A stretch of 64,000 nucleotides of DNA from Sedimentitalea sp041224545 (GCF_041224545.1 NZ_JBGFGP010000166.1:124001-188000), one strand, 5' to 3'; positions 9,559 to 18,652 are shown, counted from the first letter of the stretch. Program-made: numbers and translations. The notes: generated by a model not told the origin, from the sequence alone.

Positions 9559-9588
9559 ATGAATTCTCTTTGTGTTTTTGTGCCGACC

Positions 9589-9616
9589 GTTTTATCCGCT
9601 GGGCGTGGCATGGCAA
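9589..9616 (-). promoter_or_regulatory. Possible sigma-70-type promoter for glmU-glmS
   Basis: On the minus strand TTGCCA (9616-9611), 16 bases, then TAAAAC (9594-9589), placing the start of transcription roughly 25 bases before the glmU ATG. The match is moderate and rests only on pattern and position. Confidence 0.35.
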
Positions 9617-9695
9617 GGCTTGCAGCAATCACACAAGGTTGCGGTATGCAACAGGGGCGGGCGAATTGCCGCCGGTTGGTCAGACGGGGGAACGG

Positions 9696-10358
9696 ATGCG
9701 CACGGTTATTTTCGATCTTGATGGAACACTGGCGGACACGTCGGGCGATCTGCTCGCGGCGGCGAATGCCTGTTTTCGCGGGCTTGGCCACGGCAATGTT
9801 CTGGTGCCGGAGCACGACGCGGGGGTCGCGCTGCGCGGCGGCAAGATGATGCTGCGGCATGGGTTGGAACGATTGGGTCTCTACGACCCGGCAACGGTGG
9901 AAGCGCAATATCCGGTCCTGCTCGCGGCATATCGAGAGGCGATTGACACACATACGGTGCTTTATGACGGTGCGATGGATGCCGTGCAGTCTCTGAAATC
10001 CGCAGGTTATGGTGTGGGAATCTGTACCAACAAACCCGAGGCGCTGGCGGACCTGCTGCTGCGTCGTCTGGGGGTGCGCGATGCCTTTGCGTCGTTGGTC
10101 GGTGCCGACACGCTGGCAGTGCGCAAGCCCGATCCGGAACCGCTGCGCGAAGCGGCGCGGCGCGCCGGGGGCGACCCGGCCCATTGTGTTCTGATCGGCG
10201 ATTCCGATACCGACCGAAACACCGCGCGGGCCGCCGGGGTGCCTTCGGTGCTGGTCACGTTCGGGCCATCGGGCGACGATATGGCGGCGTTGCAGCCCGA
10301 AGCATTGCTGGATCGGTTCGCCGACCTGCCGGGGATCGTTGCCGATCTGATCGGATAG
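9696..10358 (+). CDS. gph: Phosphoglycolate phosphatase (HAD superfamily)
   Basis: A 220-residue HAD hydrolase that dephosphorylates 2-phosphoglycolate or a similar small phosphate ester. HAD motif I is DLDGTLADTS near residues 6-15, motif III Lys lies in RKPDPEPL, and motif IV is IGDSDTDRNTARAAG. The ATG at 9696 is chosen because motif I follows within six residues, as is usual; the open frame continues upstream to 9546 without family similarity. It is divergent from glmU. Substrate preference within Gph-like HADs is not certain from sequence. Confidence 0.88.
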   Translation: MRTVIFDLDGTLADTSGDLLAAANACFRGLGHGNVLVPEHDAGVALRGGKMMLRHGLERLGLYDPATVEAQYPVLLAAYREAIDTHTVLYDGAMDAVQSLKSAGYGVGICTNKPEALADLLLRRLGVRDAFASLVGADTLAVRKPDPEPLREAARRAGGDPAHCVLIGDSDTDRNTARAAGVPSVLVTFGPSGDDMAALQPEALLDRFADLPGIVADLIG

Positions 10359-10564
10359 AGCCTCTGGCGATCGACATGAAACGCCCCGCATCGACCACGG
10401 CATTGAGGGCGGGCGACACGGCAGCCCGGTTCGCGCGGGTCTCAGCTGGCCAAAGGGGCTGGGAGTGGCCTCTATATCACGTGTTGGCAATGGTTTGCCG
10501 CCGGTTCTGCGGCGTTCTTGCTGGCGGTCGACGCGTGCGTTTCCGGCCTGCCGCCGCATGACAG

Positions 10565-10593
10565 TTGACCGACTCGGTTCCGGCTGTTATGAG
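10565..10593 (+). promoter_or_regulatory. Promoter of the leucine/isovalerate degradation cluster
   Basis: TTGACC (10565-10570), 17 bases, TATGAG (10588-10593): a good sigma-70-type match located 44 bases before the ivd start codon and directly followed by the palindromic operator at 10594-10617. Confidence 0.65.
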
Positions 10594-10617
10594 TTTATTG
10601 AACGGTCGTTCATTAAA
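10594..10617. promoter_or_regulatory. 24-bp palindromic operator upstream of ivd
   Basis: Two 11-base arms, TTTATTGAACG and CGTTCATTAAA, surround a 2-base centre. Ten of eleven positions are complementary, and the inner TGAACG/CGTTCA is perfect. It begins immediately after the -10 element, a position where a bound repressor would block transcription. The TGAACGnnCGTTCA core is typical of TetR-family operators that control acyl-CoA metabolism. The cognate regulator is not in the window. Confidence 0.7.
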
Positions 10618-10636
10618 TCGGAGGAGGGAGATCGCG

Positions 10637-11800
10637 ATGTTCAACGCTTCAATGCACTTTGACCTGGGCGAGGATGTAAATGCGCTGCGGGACATGGTAC
10701 ATCGCTGGGCGCAAGAACGGGTCAAGCCGCTGGCCGCCGAGATCGACAGTTCGAACGAATTTCCCGCCGAGCTCTGGGCGGAGATGGGCGAACTGGGCCT
10801 GTTGGGCATCACCGTTCCCGAAGAGTTCGGCGGCTCGGGCATGTCCTACCTGGCGCATGTCATCGCCGTGGAAGAAATCGCCCGTGCAAGCGCATCGGTT
10901 TCGCTCTCCTACGGCGCGCATTCCAATCTCTGCGTCAACCAGATCAAGCTGAACGGCAATGACGAGCAGAAGCGCAAATACCTGCCCGGGCTGGTTTCGG
11001 GCGAGCATGTGGGCGCGCTGGCCATGTCCGAAGCGGGGGCGGGCTCCGACGTCGTGTCGATGAAGCTGCGCGCGGAAAAGCGCAATGATCGCTTTGTCCT
11101 GAATGGCAACAAGTACTGGATCACCAACGGTCCGGATGCGGATACGCTGGTGGTCTATGCCAAGACCGATCCCGAAGCCGGCAGCAGGGGTATCACCGCC
11201 TTTCTGATCGAGAAAAGCTTCAAGGGCTTCTCGACCAGTCCCCATTTCGACAAGCTGGGCATGCGTGGGTCTAACACCGCCGAGCTGATCTTCGAAGATT
11301 GCGAGGTGCCGTTTGAAAACGTGCTGGGCGAAGAGGGGCGCGGCGTCGCGGTCCTGATGTCGGGGCTGGATTACGAGCGCGTTGTTCTGGCCGGCATCGG
11401 CACGGGCATCATGGCGGCCTGCCTCGATGAGATCATGCCCTATATGGCCGAGCGCAAGCAGTTCGGCAAACCCATCGGCAGCTTTCAGTTGATGCAGGGC
11501 AAGATGGCGGACATGTATACCGCGATGAACAGCGCGCGGGCCTATGTCTACGAGGTGGCCAAGGCCTGTGATCGCGGCGACGTGACCCGCCAGGATGCGG
11601 CGGCCTGCTGTCTTTATGCTTCCGAACAGGCGATGGTGCAGGCGCATCAGGCTGTGCAGGCGATGGGCGGTGCAGGATACCTGTCCGACAACCCGGTCGG
11701 CCGCATCTTCCGCGATGCCAAGCTGATGGAAATCGGCGCCGGCACCAGCGAAATCCGCCGGATGCTGGTGGGGCGCGAGATGCTGGGAACCATGGGCTGA
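10637..11800 (+). CDS. ivd: Isovaleryl-CoA dehydrogenase
   Basis: A 387-residue FAD enzyme of the acyl-CoA dehydrogenase family that oxidises isovaleryl-CoA to 3-methylcrotonyl-CoA in leucine breakdown, passing electrons to ETF. Motifs are AMSEAGAGSD, KYWITNGPDAD and the C-terminal GAGTSEIRRMLVGREM. The segment GLDYERVVLAG puts a glutamate at residue 247, matching the catalytic Glu position of human IVD (GLDLERLVLAG) rather than the straight-chain enzymes. The start at 10637 follows GGAGGAGGGAG; the upstream extension begins inside the promoter. It is the first gene of the liu-type cluster. Confidence 0.95.
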   Translation: MFNASMHFDLGEDVNALRDMVHRWAQERVKPLAAEIDSSNEFPAELWAEMGELGLLGITVPEEFGGSGMSYLAHVIAVEEIARASASVSLSYGAHSNLCVNQIKLNGNDEQKRKYLPGLVSGEHVGALAMSEAGAGSDVVSMKLRAEKRNDRFVLNGNKYWITNGPDADTLVVYAKTDPEAGSRGITAFLIEKSFKGFSTSPHFDKLGMRGSNTAELIFEDCEVPFENVLGEEGRGVAVLMSGLDYERVVLAGIGTGIMAACLDEIMPYMAERKQFGKPIGSFQLMQGKMADMYTAMNSARAYVYEVAKACDRGDVTRQDAAACCLYASEQAMVQAHQAVQAMGGAGYLSDNPVGRIFRDAKLMEIGAGTSEIRRMLVGREMLGTMG

Positions 11801-12003
11801 GCCATGCCCGGTCATCGCGACGCCACGTATCGACCCGCGTCGGGATCCGGCTGCTGGATCGCTTGAGTATATGTTGAGGATCGCCTGATAAGGCGCTCAT
11901 ATGAAAAGGAAGTTGTATCTTCCATCAGGCTGCCCGGTGCTCGTCAGACGGCGAGGCCCCGGCAACTCAATCGTCGCGTCGCGGCGCAACAGGAGGCTGA
12001 ACC

Positions 12004-13608
12004 GTGAGACTGACATCAAGCGCTCTGCCGTCTTCGGACGGTTTCAAACAGAACCGTGCGGCGCATCTTGAGGCGCTGGAGATCATCCGCGGTGCCGCCG
12101 AGGCCGCCCGGATCGGTGGCGGCGAAAAATCCCGCGCGCGCCATGAGAGCCGGGGCAAGATGCTGCCGCGCCGGCGGGTTGCCAACCTGCTGGATGCGGG
12201 TTCGCCTTTCCTCGAGATCGGTGCAACGGCGGCGCATGACATGTATGACGGCGCGGCCCCCTGCGCCGGCGTGATCGCGGGGATCGGACGTGTCCAGGGC
12301 CAGGAGGTCATGGTGGTCTGCAACGACGCCACGGTAAAGGGCGGCACCTACTATCCGATGACCGTCAAGAAGCACCTGCGCGCGCAGGAGATTGCCGAGG
12401 AGAACCACCTTCCGTGCATCTATCTCGTGGACAGCGGCGGCGCCAACCTGCCCAATCAGGACGAGGTGTTTCCGGATCGCGACCATTTCGGGCGGATTTT
12501 CTACAATCAGGCCCGGATGAGCGGCAAGGGCATCCCGCAAATCGCCGTGGTGATGGGCTCCTGTACGGCGGGTGGCGCCTACGTGCCGGCGATGTCGGAT
12601 GTCACCATCATCGTCCGCGAACAGGGCACGATCTTCCTCGCCGGTCCGCCGCTGGTCAAGGCCGCGACCGGCGAGGTGGTCAGCGCCGAGGATCTCGGCG
12701 GCGGCGATGTGCATACCCGGCTCTCGGGCGTGGCCGACTATCTCGCCGAGGACGACGCCCATGCGCTGGCATTGGCGCGCCGGGCGGTGGCATCGCTGAA
12801 CCGGGGCAGGCCCCGGACGGTTCAATGGGAAGCCCCCGAAGAGCCGGCCCACGACCCGGATGAAATCCTCGGCGTCGTGCCCGCCGACCTGCGGACGCCC
12901 TATGACATCCGCGAGGTCATCCTGCGGCTTGTGGACGGCAGCCGTTTCGACGAGTTCAAGCCCCGCTTCGGCGAAACGCTGGTAACCGGGTTCGCGCATC
13001 TCAAGGGCTGCCCGATCGGGATCATCGCCAATAACGGTGTGCTGTTCTCCGAAGCCGCGCAAAAAGGCGCGCATTTCGTCGAACTCTGCTCGCAGCGGAA
13101 AATCCCTCTGGTTTTCCTGCAGAACATTACCGGCTTCATGGTGGGGCGCAAATACGAGAACGAAGGCATCGCGCGGCATGGTGCCAAGCTGGTGACGGCG
13201 GTGGCCACCACCAACGTGCCCAAGATCACCATGCTGGTCGGCGGCTCGTTCGGCGCGGGCAATTACGGCATGGCCGGGCGCGCCTATCAGCCACGCTTCC
13301 TGTGGACATGGCCCAACAGCCGGATTTCGGTCATGGGCGGCGAGCAGGCCGCCGGCGTCCTGGCGACCGTCAAGCGTGACGCCATCGAGCGCGGCGGCGG
13401 TGCATGGTCGCCCGAGGAAGAGGCCGAATTCAAGCGCCCGACAATCGACATGTTCGAACACCAGTCGCACCCGCTCTACGCCAGCGCGCGGCTCTGGGAT
13501 GACGGGGTGATCGACCCGCGCAAATCACGCGAGGTTCTGGCGCTGAGCCTGTCTGCCGCCCTGAATGCCCCGATCGAAGACACGCGGTTCGGCGTGTTCC
13601 GGATGTGA
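12004..13608 (+). CDS. liuB: Methylcrotonyl-CoA carboxylase beta (carboxyltransferase) subunit
   Basis: A 534-residue subunit that transfers CO2 from carboxybiotin to 3-methylcrotonyl-CoA. The crotonase-fold halves show CNDATVKGGTYYPMTVKKHLRAQ, GGANLPNQDEVFPD, the oxyanion-forming MGSCTAGGAYVPAMSD and GGSFGAGNYGMAGRAYQPRF, which fit MCC beta rather than propionyl-CoA carboxylase. It starts with GTG at 12004, with AGGAGG nine bases upstream. It pairs with the biotin subunit encoded at 13806. The roughly 200 bases before it hold no convincing gene. Confidence 0.96.
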   Translation: MRLTSSALPSSDGFKQNRAAHLEALEIIRGAAEAARIGGGEKSRARHESRGKMLPRRRVANLLDAGSPFLEIGATAAHDMYDGAAPCAGVIAGIGRVQGQEVMVVCNDATVKGGTYYPMTVKKHLRAQEIAEENHLPCIYLVDSGGANLPNQDEVFPDRDHFGRIFYNQARMSGKGIPQIAVVMGSCTAGGAYVPAMSDVTIIVREQGTIFLAGPPLVKAATGEVVSAEDLGGGDVHTRLSGVADYLAEDDAHALALARRAVASLNRGRPRTVQWEAPEEPAHDPDEILGVVPADLRTPYDIREVILRLVDGSRFDEFKPRFGETLVTGFAHLKGCPIGIIANNGVLFSEAAQKGAHFVELCSQRKIPLVFLQNITGFMVGRKYENEGIARHGAKLVTAVATTNVPKITMLVGGSFGAGNYGMAGRAYQPRFLWTWPNSRISVMGGEQAAGVLATVKRDAIERGGGAWSPEEEAEFKRPTIDMFEHQSHPLYASARLWDDGVIDPRKSREVLALSLSAALNAPIEDTRFGVFRM

Positions 13609-13740
13609 GCCATTCCGGTGGCCTCCCGGGTGCAATGCCGCGCCGGAACCGGCATGGCGCATCCTGTCCGGCATCGGTTTTGCCGCCGCCCGAGGCAAGC
13701 GGCGCGTTACGAATGCGCGGCGGTTTTGACCTTTTTCCTG

Positions 13741-13784
13741 CCTGAAATATCCCGGGGGTCCGGGGGCTGGCCCCCGGCGACCCG
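13741..13784. repeat. GC-rich palindromic intergenic element
   Basis: After CCTGAAATATCC comes a strong nested palindrome: perfect 8-base arms CCGGGGGC/GCCCCCGG at 13760-13777 inside GGGTC/GACCC. It lies between the two MCC subunit genes. From memory, GAAATATCC followed by such a G/C palindrome is a recurrent intergenic motif in Rhodobacterales. A related but shorter element is at 21641. It could act as an attenuator or mRNA-stabilising hairpin; no T-run follows. Confidence 0.6.
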
Positions 13785-13805
13785 AACAGCCAAAGGATCA
13801 GAGTG

Positions 13806-15743
13806 ATGTTTGACACGATACTGATTGCCAACCGCGGAGAAATCGCCTGCCGCATCATGGAAACCGCGCAGAAGATCGGCGTGCGCTGCGTCGCCGTCTA
13901 TTCGGACGCCGATGCCGCGGCCAGGCATGTGCAGATGGCGGACAGGGCGGTGCATATCGGCGGTTCTGCCCCGGCCGAGAGCTATCTGCTGGGCGGGCGC
14001 ATCATTCAGGCGGCCCGCGAGACCGGCGCGCAGGCGATCCACCCCGGCTATGGGTTTCTGTCCGAAAACCCGGATTTCGTCGACGAGGTGCAGGCCGCCG
14101 GGCTGACATTTATCGGGCCGTCCGGCGACGCCATCCGCAAGATGGGCCTCAAGGACGCGGCCAAGGCGCTGATGGAAAAGGCCGGTGTGCCCGTGGTGCC
14201 GGGCTATCACGGCGACAACCAGGATCCGGCCCACCTCGCGGCGGCGGCAGAGGAGATCGGCTATCCGGTGCTGATCAAGGCGGTTGCGGGCGGCGGCGGC
14301 AAGGGCATGCGGCTGGTGGAAAAGGCGGCGGATTTCGCGGCCGCGCTGGACAGCGCGCGCGGCGAGGCCCGGACCGCTTTCGGCAACGATGCCGTCCTGG
14401 TCGAGAAATTCGTCGCCAAACCGCGTCATATCGAGGTGCAGGTCTTTGGCGACGGGACGCGGGCGGTGCACCTGTTCGAGCGGGACTGCTCGTTGCAGCG
14501 GCGTCACCAGAAGGTGATCGAAGAGGCACCGGCACCGGGCATGACGGACGACATGCGCGCGGCGATGGGGCAGGCGGGCGTGCGCGCCGCCGAAGCCATC
14601 GGCTATGCGGGGGCCGGAACCGTGGAATTCATCGTCGATGCGAGCGAGGGGCTGCGGCCGGACCGCTTCTGGTTCATGGAAATGAACACCCGCCTTCAGG
14701 TCGAGCACCCGGTGACCGAGGCGATCACCGGTGTCGATCTGGTGGAATGGCAGTTGCGCGTCGCCTCCGGAGAAGCGCTGCCTGCCGCGCAAGAGGAACT
14801 GGCGATCAACGGGCACGCGTTCGAGGCGCGGCTTTATGCCGAGGATGTGCCAAAGGGGTTTCTGCCTGCCACCGGCACCCTGACGCATCTGTCTTTCCCC
14901 GACGATTGCCGCGCCGACAGCGGGGTCCGTTCGGGGGACGTGATCTCGCCGTGGTATGATCCGATGATCGCCAAGGTCACGGTACATGGCCCGACCCGCG
15001 CGGTGGCGCTGGCCCGGCTGGATCGCGCTTTGGCGCGGACCGAAGTGGCGGGCACGGTTACCAATCTCGCGTTTCTCGGCGCATTGACGCGGCATGCGGG
15101 GTTCGCGTCGGGTGATGTGGATACCGGCCTGATCGGGCGCGACATCGACGGTCTGATCGCCACCGCCGACCCGGAACCGCGTCATTGGGTGGCGGCGGGC
15201 ATGGTTGCGCTTGGCATGACGGGCGGCGACTGGGCGACGGGCTTTACCCTGTGGGGGCCGCTGGTTCGCGCGGTGACGCTCGCGTGGCAGGGCGAACCGG
15301 CCGAGTTGCAGATGCGGGCCGACGGCCCTGACCGGCAATCCTGGACCGTGGGTGATCGCGACGTGACCGCGATGCGGGTCGGCGGGCGCTGGTTGGTCGA
15401 TGGAGAACCGATGCCGGACACCGCCTGCGCCGCAGGTGTCGTCACCGTGTTTGACAGCTATGGCATTGCCTTCGACATCGTCGACCCGCTGGAGCGTGCG
15501 GCGGGGGCCGCCGGCGATGGCAATCTGATCGAGGCGCCGATGCCGGGGCTGGTCAAGGCGGTGTTTGCGGAAGTCGGACAAGCAGTTGCTGCGGGCGACC
15601 GCCTCGCGGTACTGGAGGCCATGAAGATGGAACACGCGTTGCTTGCGGCGCGCGACGGTATCGTTGCCGAGGTGCTGGCAGCCGCCGGTTCCCAGGTCGA
15701 GGCCGGCGCGGCGCTGGTGCGGCTGGAACCCGAAGACGACTGA
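13806..15743 (+). CDS. liuD: Methylcrotonyl-CoA carboxylase alpha (biotin carboxylase/carrier) subunit
   Basis: A 645-residue biotin-dependent subunit. The N-terminal biotin carboxylase domain begins ILIANRGEIACRIM and has the glycine-rich ATP loop AGGGGKGMR, the HIEVQVFGD and ERDCSLQRRHQKVIEEAP motifs and FMEMNTRLQVEHPVTE. A BT-type linker follows. The C-terminal biotinyl domain has EAMKMEH with the acceptor lysine near residue 607. ATG 13806 is preferred to the adjacent GTG 13803. Biotinylation would be done by BirA (38280). Confidence 0.96.
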   Translation: MFDTILIANRGEIACRIMETAQKIGVRCVAVYSDADAAARHVQMADRAVHIGGSAPAESYLLGGRIIQAARETGAQAIHPGYGFLSENPDFVDEVQAAGLTFIGPSGDAIRKMGLKDAAKALMEKAGVPVVPGYHGDNQDPAHLAAAAEEIGYPVLIKAVAGGGGKGMRLVEKAADFAAALDSARGEARTAFGNDAVLVEKFVAKPRHIEVQVFGDGTRAVHLFERDCSLQRRHQKVIEEAPAPGMTDDMRAAMGQAGVRAAEAIGYAGAGTVEFIVDASEGLRPDRFWFMEMNTRLQVEHPVTEAITGVDLVEWQLRVASGEALPAAQEELAINGHAFEARLYAEDVPKGFLPATGTLTHLSFPDDCRADSGVRSGDVISPWYDPMIAKVTVHGPTRAVALARLDRALARTEVAGTVTNLAFLGALTRHAGFASGDVDTGLIGRDIDGLIATADPEPRHWVAAGMVALGMTGGDWATGFTLWGPLVRAVTLAWQGEPAELQMRADGPDRQSWTVGDRDVTAMRVGGRWLVDGEPMPDTACAAGVVTVFDSYGIAFDIVDPLERAAGAAGDGNLIEAPMPGLVKAVFAEVGQAVAAGDRLAVLEAMKMEHALLAARDGIVAEVLAAAGSQVEAGAALVRLEPEDD

Positions 15744-15775
15744 ACGGCACAGGTCATGTAACGGTGGGAGAGACA

Positions 15776-16633
15776 ATGAGCGAGTCGGTAGAGATTTTCG
15801 AAGTCGGGCCGCGTGACGGTCTGCAAAACGAAAAGCGCGAGATCCCGGTCGGGGAGAAGGTCGCGCTGGTGGATTGCCTGAGCGGTGCGGGATTCTCGCG
15901 GATCGAAGTGGCGAGTTTCGTATCCCCGAAATGGGTACCGCAGATGGCGGGCAGTGCCGAGGTGCTGGCCGGTATCACCCGTGTTCCGGGCGTGCGCTAT
16001 GCGGCGCTGACGCCGAACATGCGCGGCTATGATGATGCGCTTGCGGCACAGGCTGACGAGATCGCGGTGTTTGCCTCGGCGAGCGAAGGGTTTTCCAAGG
16101 CGAATGTGAACGCGACGATCGCCGAATCCATCGAGCGTTTCAAACCCATTCTCGCAGCCGCGCGTCACGTGGATTTGCCGGTGCGCGGATATATTTCCTG
16201 CGTGACCGACTGCCCCTATGACGGCAAGACCGATCCCGCGCGGGTCGCCGAACTGGCGGATACGCTGTTTGGATACGGCTGCTACGAAATCTCGCTTGGC
16301 GACACGATCGGTCAGGCCACGCCGGACAGCATCGCACGCATGCTGATGGCGGTGCGCAATCATGTGCCGGTGTCGCGGCTGGCCGGGCATTACCACGATA
16401 CGGCAGGGCGCGCACTCGCCAATATCGATGCGTCGCTGTCGCTTGGGGTGCGGGTGTTCGACGCGGCTGTTGGCGGCCTTGGCGGCTGCCCCTATGCGCC
16501 CGGCGCAAGCGGCAATGTCGCCACCGAAGCGGTTGCCGCGCATCTGCAGCGGCAGGGCTATTCGACCGGTCTGAAACCTGATGTGCTGCGCAAGGCGGCG
16601 GACATGGCGCGCGCGATGCGCGGGGGGGTGTGA
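15776..16633 (+). CDS. liuE: Hydroxymethylglutaryl-CoA lyase
   Basis: A 285-residue TIM-barrel lyase that splits HMG-CoA to acetoacetate and acetyl-CoA, the last step of leucine degradation. GPRDGLQNE (residues 11-19) carries metal and substrate residues. GHYHDT (204-209) contributes metal-binding histidines. GLGGCPYAPGASGN contains the catalytic Cys238. Start at 15776 (MSESVEIF) has GGGAGA nearby; the frame opens at a GTG 12 bases earlier. Its stop overlaps the start of the hydratase gene. Confidence 0.95.
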   Translation: MSESVEIFEVGPRDGLQNEKREIPVGEKVALVDCLSGAGFSRIEVASFVSPKWVPQMAGSAEVLAGITRVPGVRYAALTPNMRGYDDALAAQADEIAVFASASEGFSKANVNATIAESIERFKPILAAARHVDLPVRGYISCVTDCPYDGKTDPARVAELADTLFGYGCYEISLGDTIGQATPDSIARMLMAVRNHVPVSRLAGHYHDTAGRALANIDASLSLGVRVFDAAVGGLGGCPYAPGASGNVATEAVAAHLQRQGYSTGLKPDVLRKAADMARAMRGGV

Positions 16634-17415
16634 TGTACGAGACAATTGAAATCGCCAAGGATGCACGCGGTGTTGCGACGCTGACGCTGGTTCGGGTGGA
16701 CAAGCACAATGCCATGTCGGCGCAGATGATTGCCGAGTTGACGCAAGCCGCCGCGCAAATGGGCGCGGACGATGCGGTGCGGGTGGTCGTGCTGGCCGCG
16801 CAGGGCAAATCGTTCTGCGCCGGTGGCGACCTGGGCTGGATGCAGGCGCAGATGGCGGCCGATGGTGAAACCCGCTTTCGCGAGGCGCGCAAGCTGGCCG
16901 AGATGCTGGGCGCGCTGAACACCCTGCCGAAACCGGTGATCGGTGCGGTGCAGGGCAACGCCTTTGGCGGCGGTCTCGGACTGATCAGTGTCTGCGACGT
17001 GGCGATCGGTGTGGATCACGTCAGGATGGGGCTGACGGAAACCCGTCTCGGATTGATCCCCGCGACCATCGGACCCTATGTCGTGGCCCGGATGGGCGAG
17101 GCGAGGGCGCGGCGCGTCTTCATGTCGGCGCGGCTGTTTGATGCGGCGGAAGCGGTTGATCTGGGGCTGCTGGCGCGCACGGTTGCGGCCGGCGACCTGG
17201 CCGAGGCGGTCGAGCGCGAAGTCGTACCGTACCTGTCCTGCGCGCCGGGCGCGGTGGCATCGGCCAAGAAACTGGTGCGCGATCTGGCGTCTCAGGTGGA
17301 TGAGGCCGCGATCGACATGACGATCCGCGCGCTTGTCGATCGCTGGGAAACCGCAGAGGCCGCCGAAGGCATTGCCGCGTTCTTCGACAAGCGCAAGGCC
17401 GCATGGATGTCCTGA
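16633..17415 (+). CDS. liuC: Methylglutaconyl-CoA hydratase (enoyl-CoA hydratase family)
   Basis: A 260-residue crotonase-fold enzyme that hydrates 3-methylglutaconyl-CoA to HMG-CoA. It shows the oxyanion-hole segment SFCAGGDLGWMQ and GNAFGGGLGLISVCDVAI, and the acid/base glutamate region LTETRLGLIPATIGPYV. The assignment within the broad crotonase family rests largely on its place after HMG-CoA lyase and the MCC genes. The ATG shares one base with the upstream TGA. The next gene converges with only six bases between them. Confidence 0.9.
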   Translation: MYETIEIAKDARGVATLTLVRVDKHNAMSAQMIAELTQAAAQMGADDAVRVVVLAAQGKSFCAGGDLGWMQAQMAADGETRFREARKLAEMLGALNTLPKPVIGAVQGNAFGGGLGLISVCDVAIGVDHVRMGLTETRLGLIPATIGPYVVARMGEARARRVFMSARLFDAAEAVDLGLLARTVAAGDLAEAVEREVVPYLSCAPGAVASAKKLVRDLASQVDEAAIDMTIRALVDRWETAEAAEGIAAFFDKRKAAWMS

Positions 17416-17421
17416 GCCGCG

Positions 17422-18492
17422 TCAACCGAAGAGCGTCAGGGTTTCCTCCCAGAGCCGGGTGACGATCCGGGCCGCCGGTTCGTCCGATGCGCGGGCGGCG
17501 GCCTGTCCGGCCCAGGCCTGCATCGCATCGATATTGCCATCCCTGGCCGCCTGCGCGCGCATCGGGCCGGTGAGCGATCGCTGGATCGGGTAGGGTGCCG
17601 GTTCCGGGCCATCCGCCGCCGTATAGGCGTTGCGCACCGAACGGCCCAGACGCCCGGAAAATGCCCGCGTTGCGATGGTGTCTTCGGGCGCGGTCCGCGC
17701 CAGGGCGTCGGCCCATGTGGGATTGGTTCCTGCCTCGGGCGTGCGCAGGAACCCGGTGCCGATCTGCACTGCCGACGCGCCCAGCATCAGCGCCGCCGCG
17801 ATGCCGCGCGCATCGGCGATGCCTCCGGTCGCCACGACCGGCACGTCCACCGCGTCCACCACCGCCGGAAGCAGCGCGAACAGCCCGACCAGCGCGGTGG
17901 CCGCCCGATCCGCGTCAAAGGCCCCGCGATGCCCCCCCGCCTCCATCCCCTGTGCGACAATCACGTCCGCTCCCGCCGCCGCAGCGGCGCGCGCCTCGGC
18001 GACCGTGGTGACGGTGGCAAACCACCGGGTGCCGCGCGCCTTGATCTCGGTCACGACGTCGGGCGGGAACACCCCCATGATCGAGGACATCGCCGCCGGA
18101 GAGGCCGCGAGCATCGCCTGGCACTGCGCGTCAAAATCGAGCATCGGTGTTTCCGCAGCATCCGTGGGAACAGCCGGCCCCCACTCCGCCAGATGGGCGC
18201 GCAGCCGTTCCTCATGGGCCGCATCCCGTTTCGGTGCGGGATCGGGGATCCAGATGTTCATCTGGAACCCGCCATTCGAGGTTTCACGCATGTCGCGTGC
18301 CCAGCCGGCAATCTGCTCCGGTGACATCAGCAATGCGCCACAGGCCCCCAGCCCGCCCCCCGCGGCCACCGCCGCCGATAGCGATACCGGACAGGCGCCC
18401 GCCATCGGGGCGAGCAGAATGGGCCGCTCAATGCCCAGGTCGCGGGCAAAACCGCTGGCGCGGGTCAGGGCCAAATGCATTTCATTCTCCAT
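17422..18492 (-). CDS. Nitronate monooxygenase family protein
   Basis: A 356-residue FMN-dependent TIM-barrel protein of the 2-nitropropane dioxygenase/NMO family, which oxidises alkyl nitronates. Motifs are PILLAPMAGA near the N terminus, GADVIVAQGMEAGGHRG (with the catalytic-region His), PVVATGGIAD and the phosphate-binding GASAVQIGTGFLRTPE. It converges on the leucine-degradation cluster but is transcribed separately. Related proteins are sometimes enoyl reductases or propionate-3-nitronate detoxifiers; which applies here is open. Confidence 0.88.
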   Translation of the reverse strand: MENEMHLALTRASGFARDLGIERPILLAPMAGACPVSLSAAVAAGGGLGACGALLMSPEQIAGWARDMRETSNGGFQMNIWIPDPAPKRDAAHEERLRAHLAEWGPAVPTDAAETPMLDFDAQCQAMLAASPAAMSSIMGVFPPDVVTEIKARGTRWFATVTTVAEARAAAAAGADVIVAQGMEAGGHRGAFDADRAATALVGLFALLPAVVDAVDVPVVATGGIADARGIAAALMLGASAVQIGTGFLRTPEAGTNPTWADALARTAPEDTIATRAFSGRLGRSVRNAYTAADGPEPAPYPIQRSLTGPMRAQAARDGNIDAMQAWAGQAAARASDEPAARIVTRLWEETLTLFG

Positions 18493-18623
18493 ATTTACTG
18501 GTGATCCGGCGCCATGAACACATGCCGTTACCCCTGCGTCAAGTACGCCGAGAACGCCGAGACATCGGCAAAACCGGTCGTCCCCTGTGTCGATAACGCC
18601 CAGCCTGCCAGAGTTTCCCTTGG

Positions 18624-18652
18624 TTGACCCCCCGGATCGTCAAGAGTAGACA
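18624..18652 (+). promoter_or_regulatory. Probable promoter of the nuo operon
   Basis: TTGACC (18624-18629), 17 bases, TAGACA (18647-18652), upstream of nuoA in the only sizeable gap before the operon. Predicted leader of about 45 bases. The -10 match is moderate. Confidence 0.5.

Noticed and set aside
10481..10561. 26-codon GTG-initiated frame after CTATATCAC in the gph-ivd gap
   Set aside because: There is a -10-like string just upstream but no good -35, and the product (LAMVCRRFCG...) looks non-functional; not enough to call a gene.
11901..12060. Small ORF (MKRKLYLPSG...) upstream of liuB
   Set aside because: It runs about 60 bases into liuB in another frame, is Arg-rich and has no clear ribosome-binding site or neat coupling.
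13707..15776. A 689-codon minus-strand frame across the MCC alpha gene
   Set aside because: It is a codon-bias shadow of liuD: rich in Arg/His/Gly, with no domain, and the other strand has complete biotin carboxylase and biotinyl motifs.
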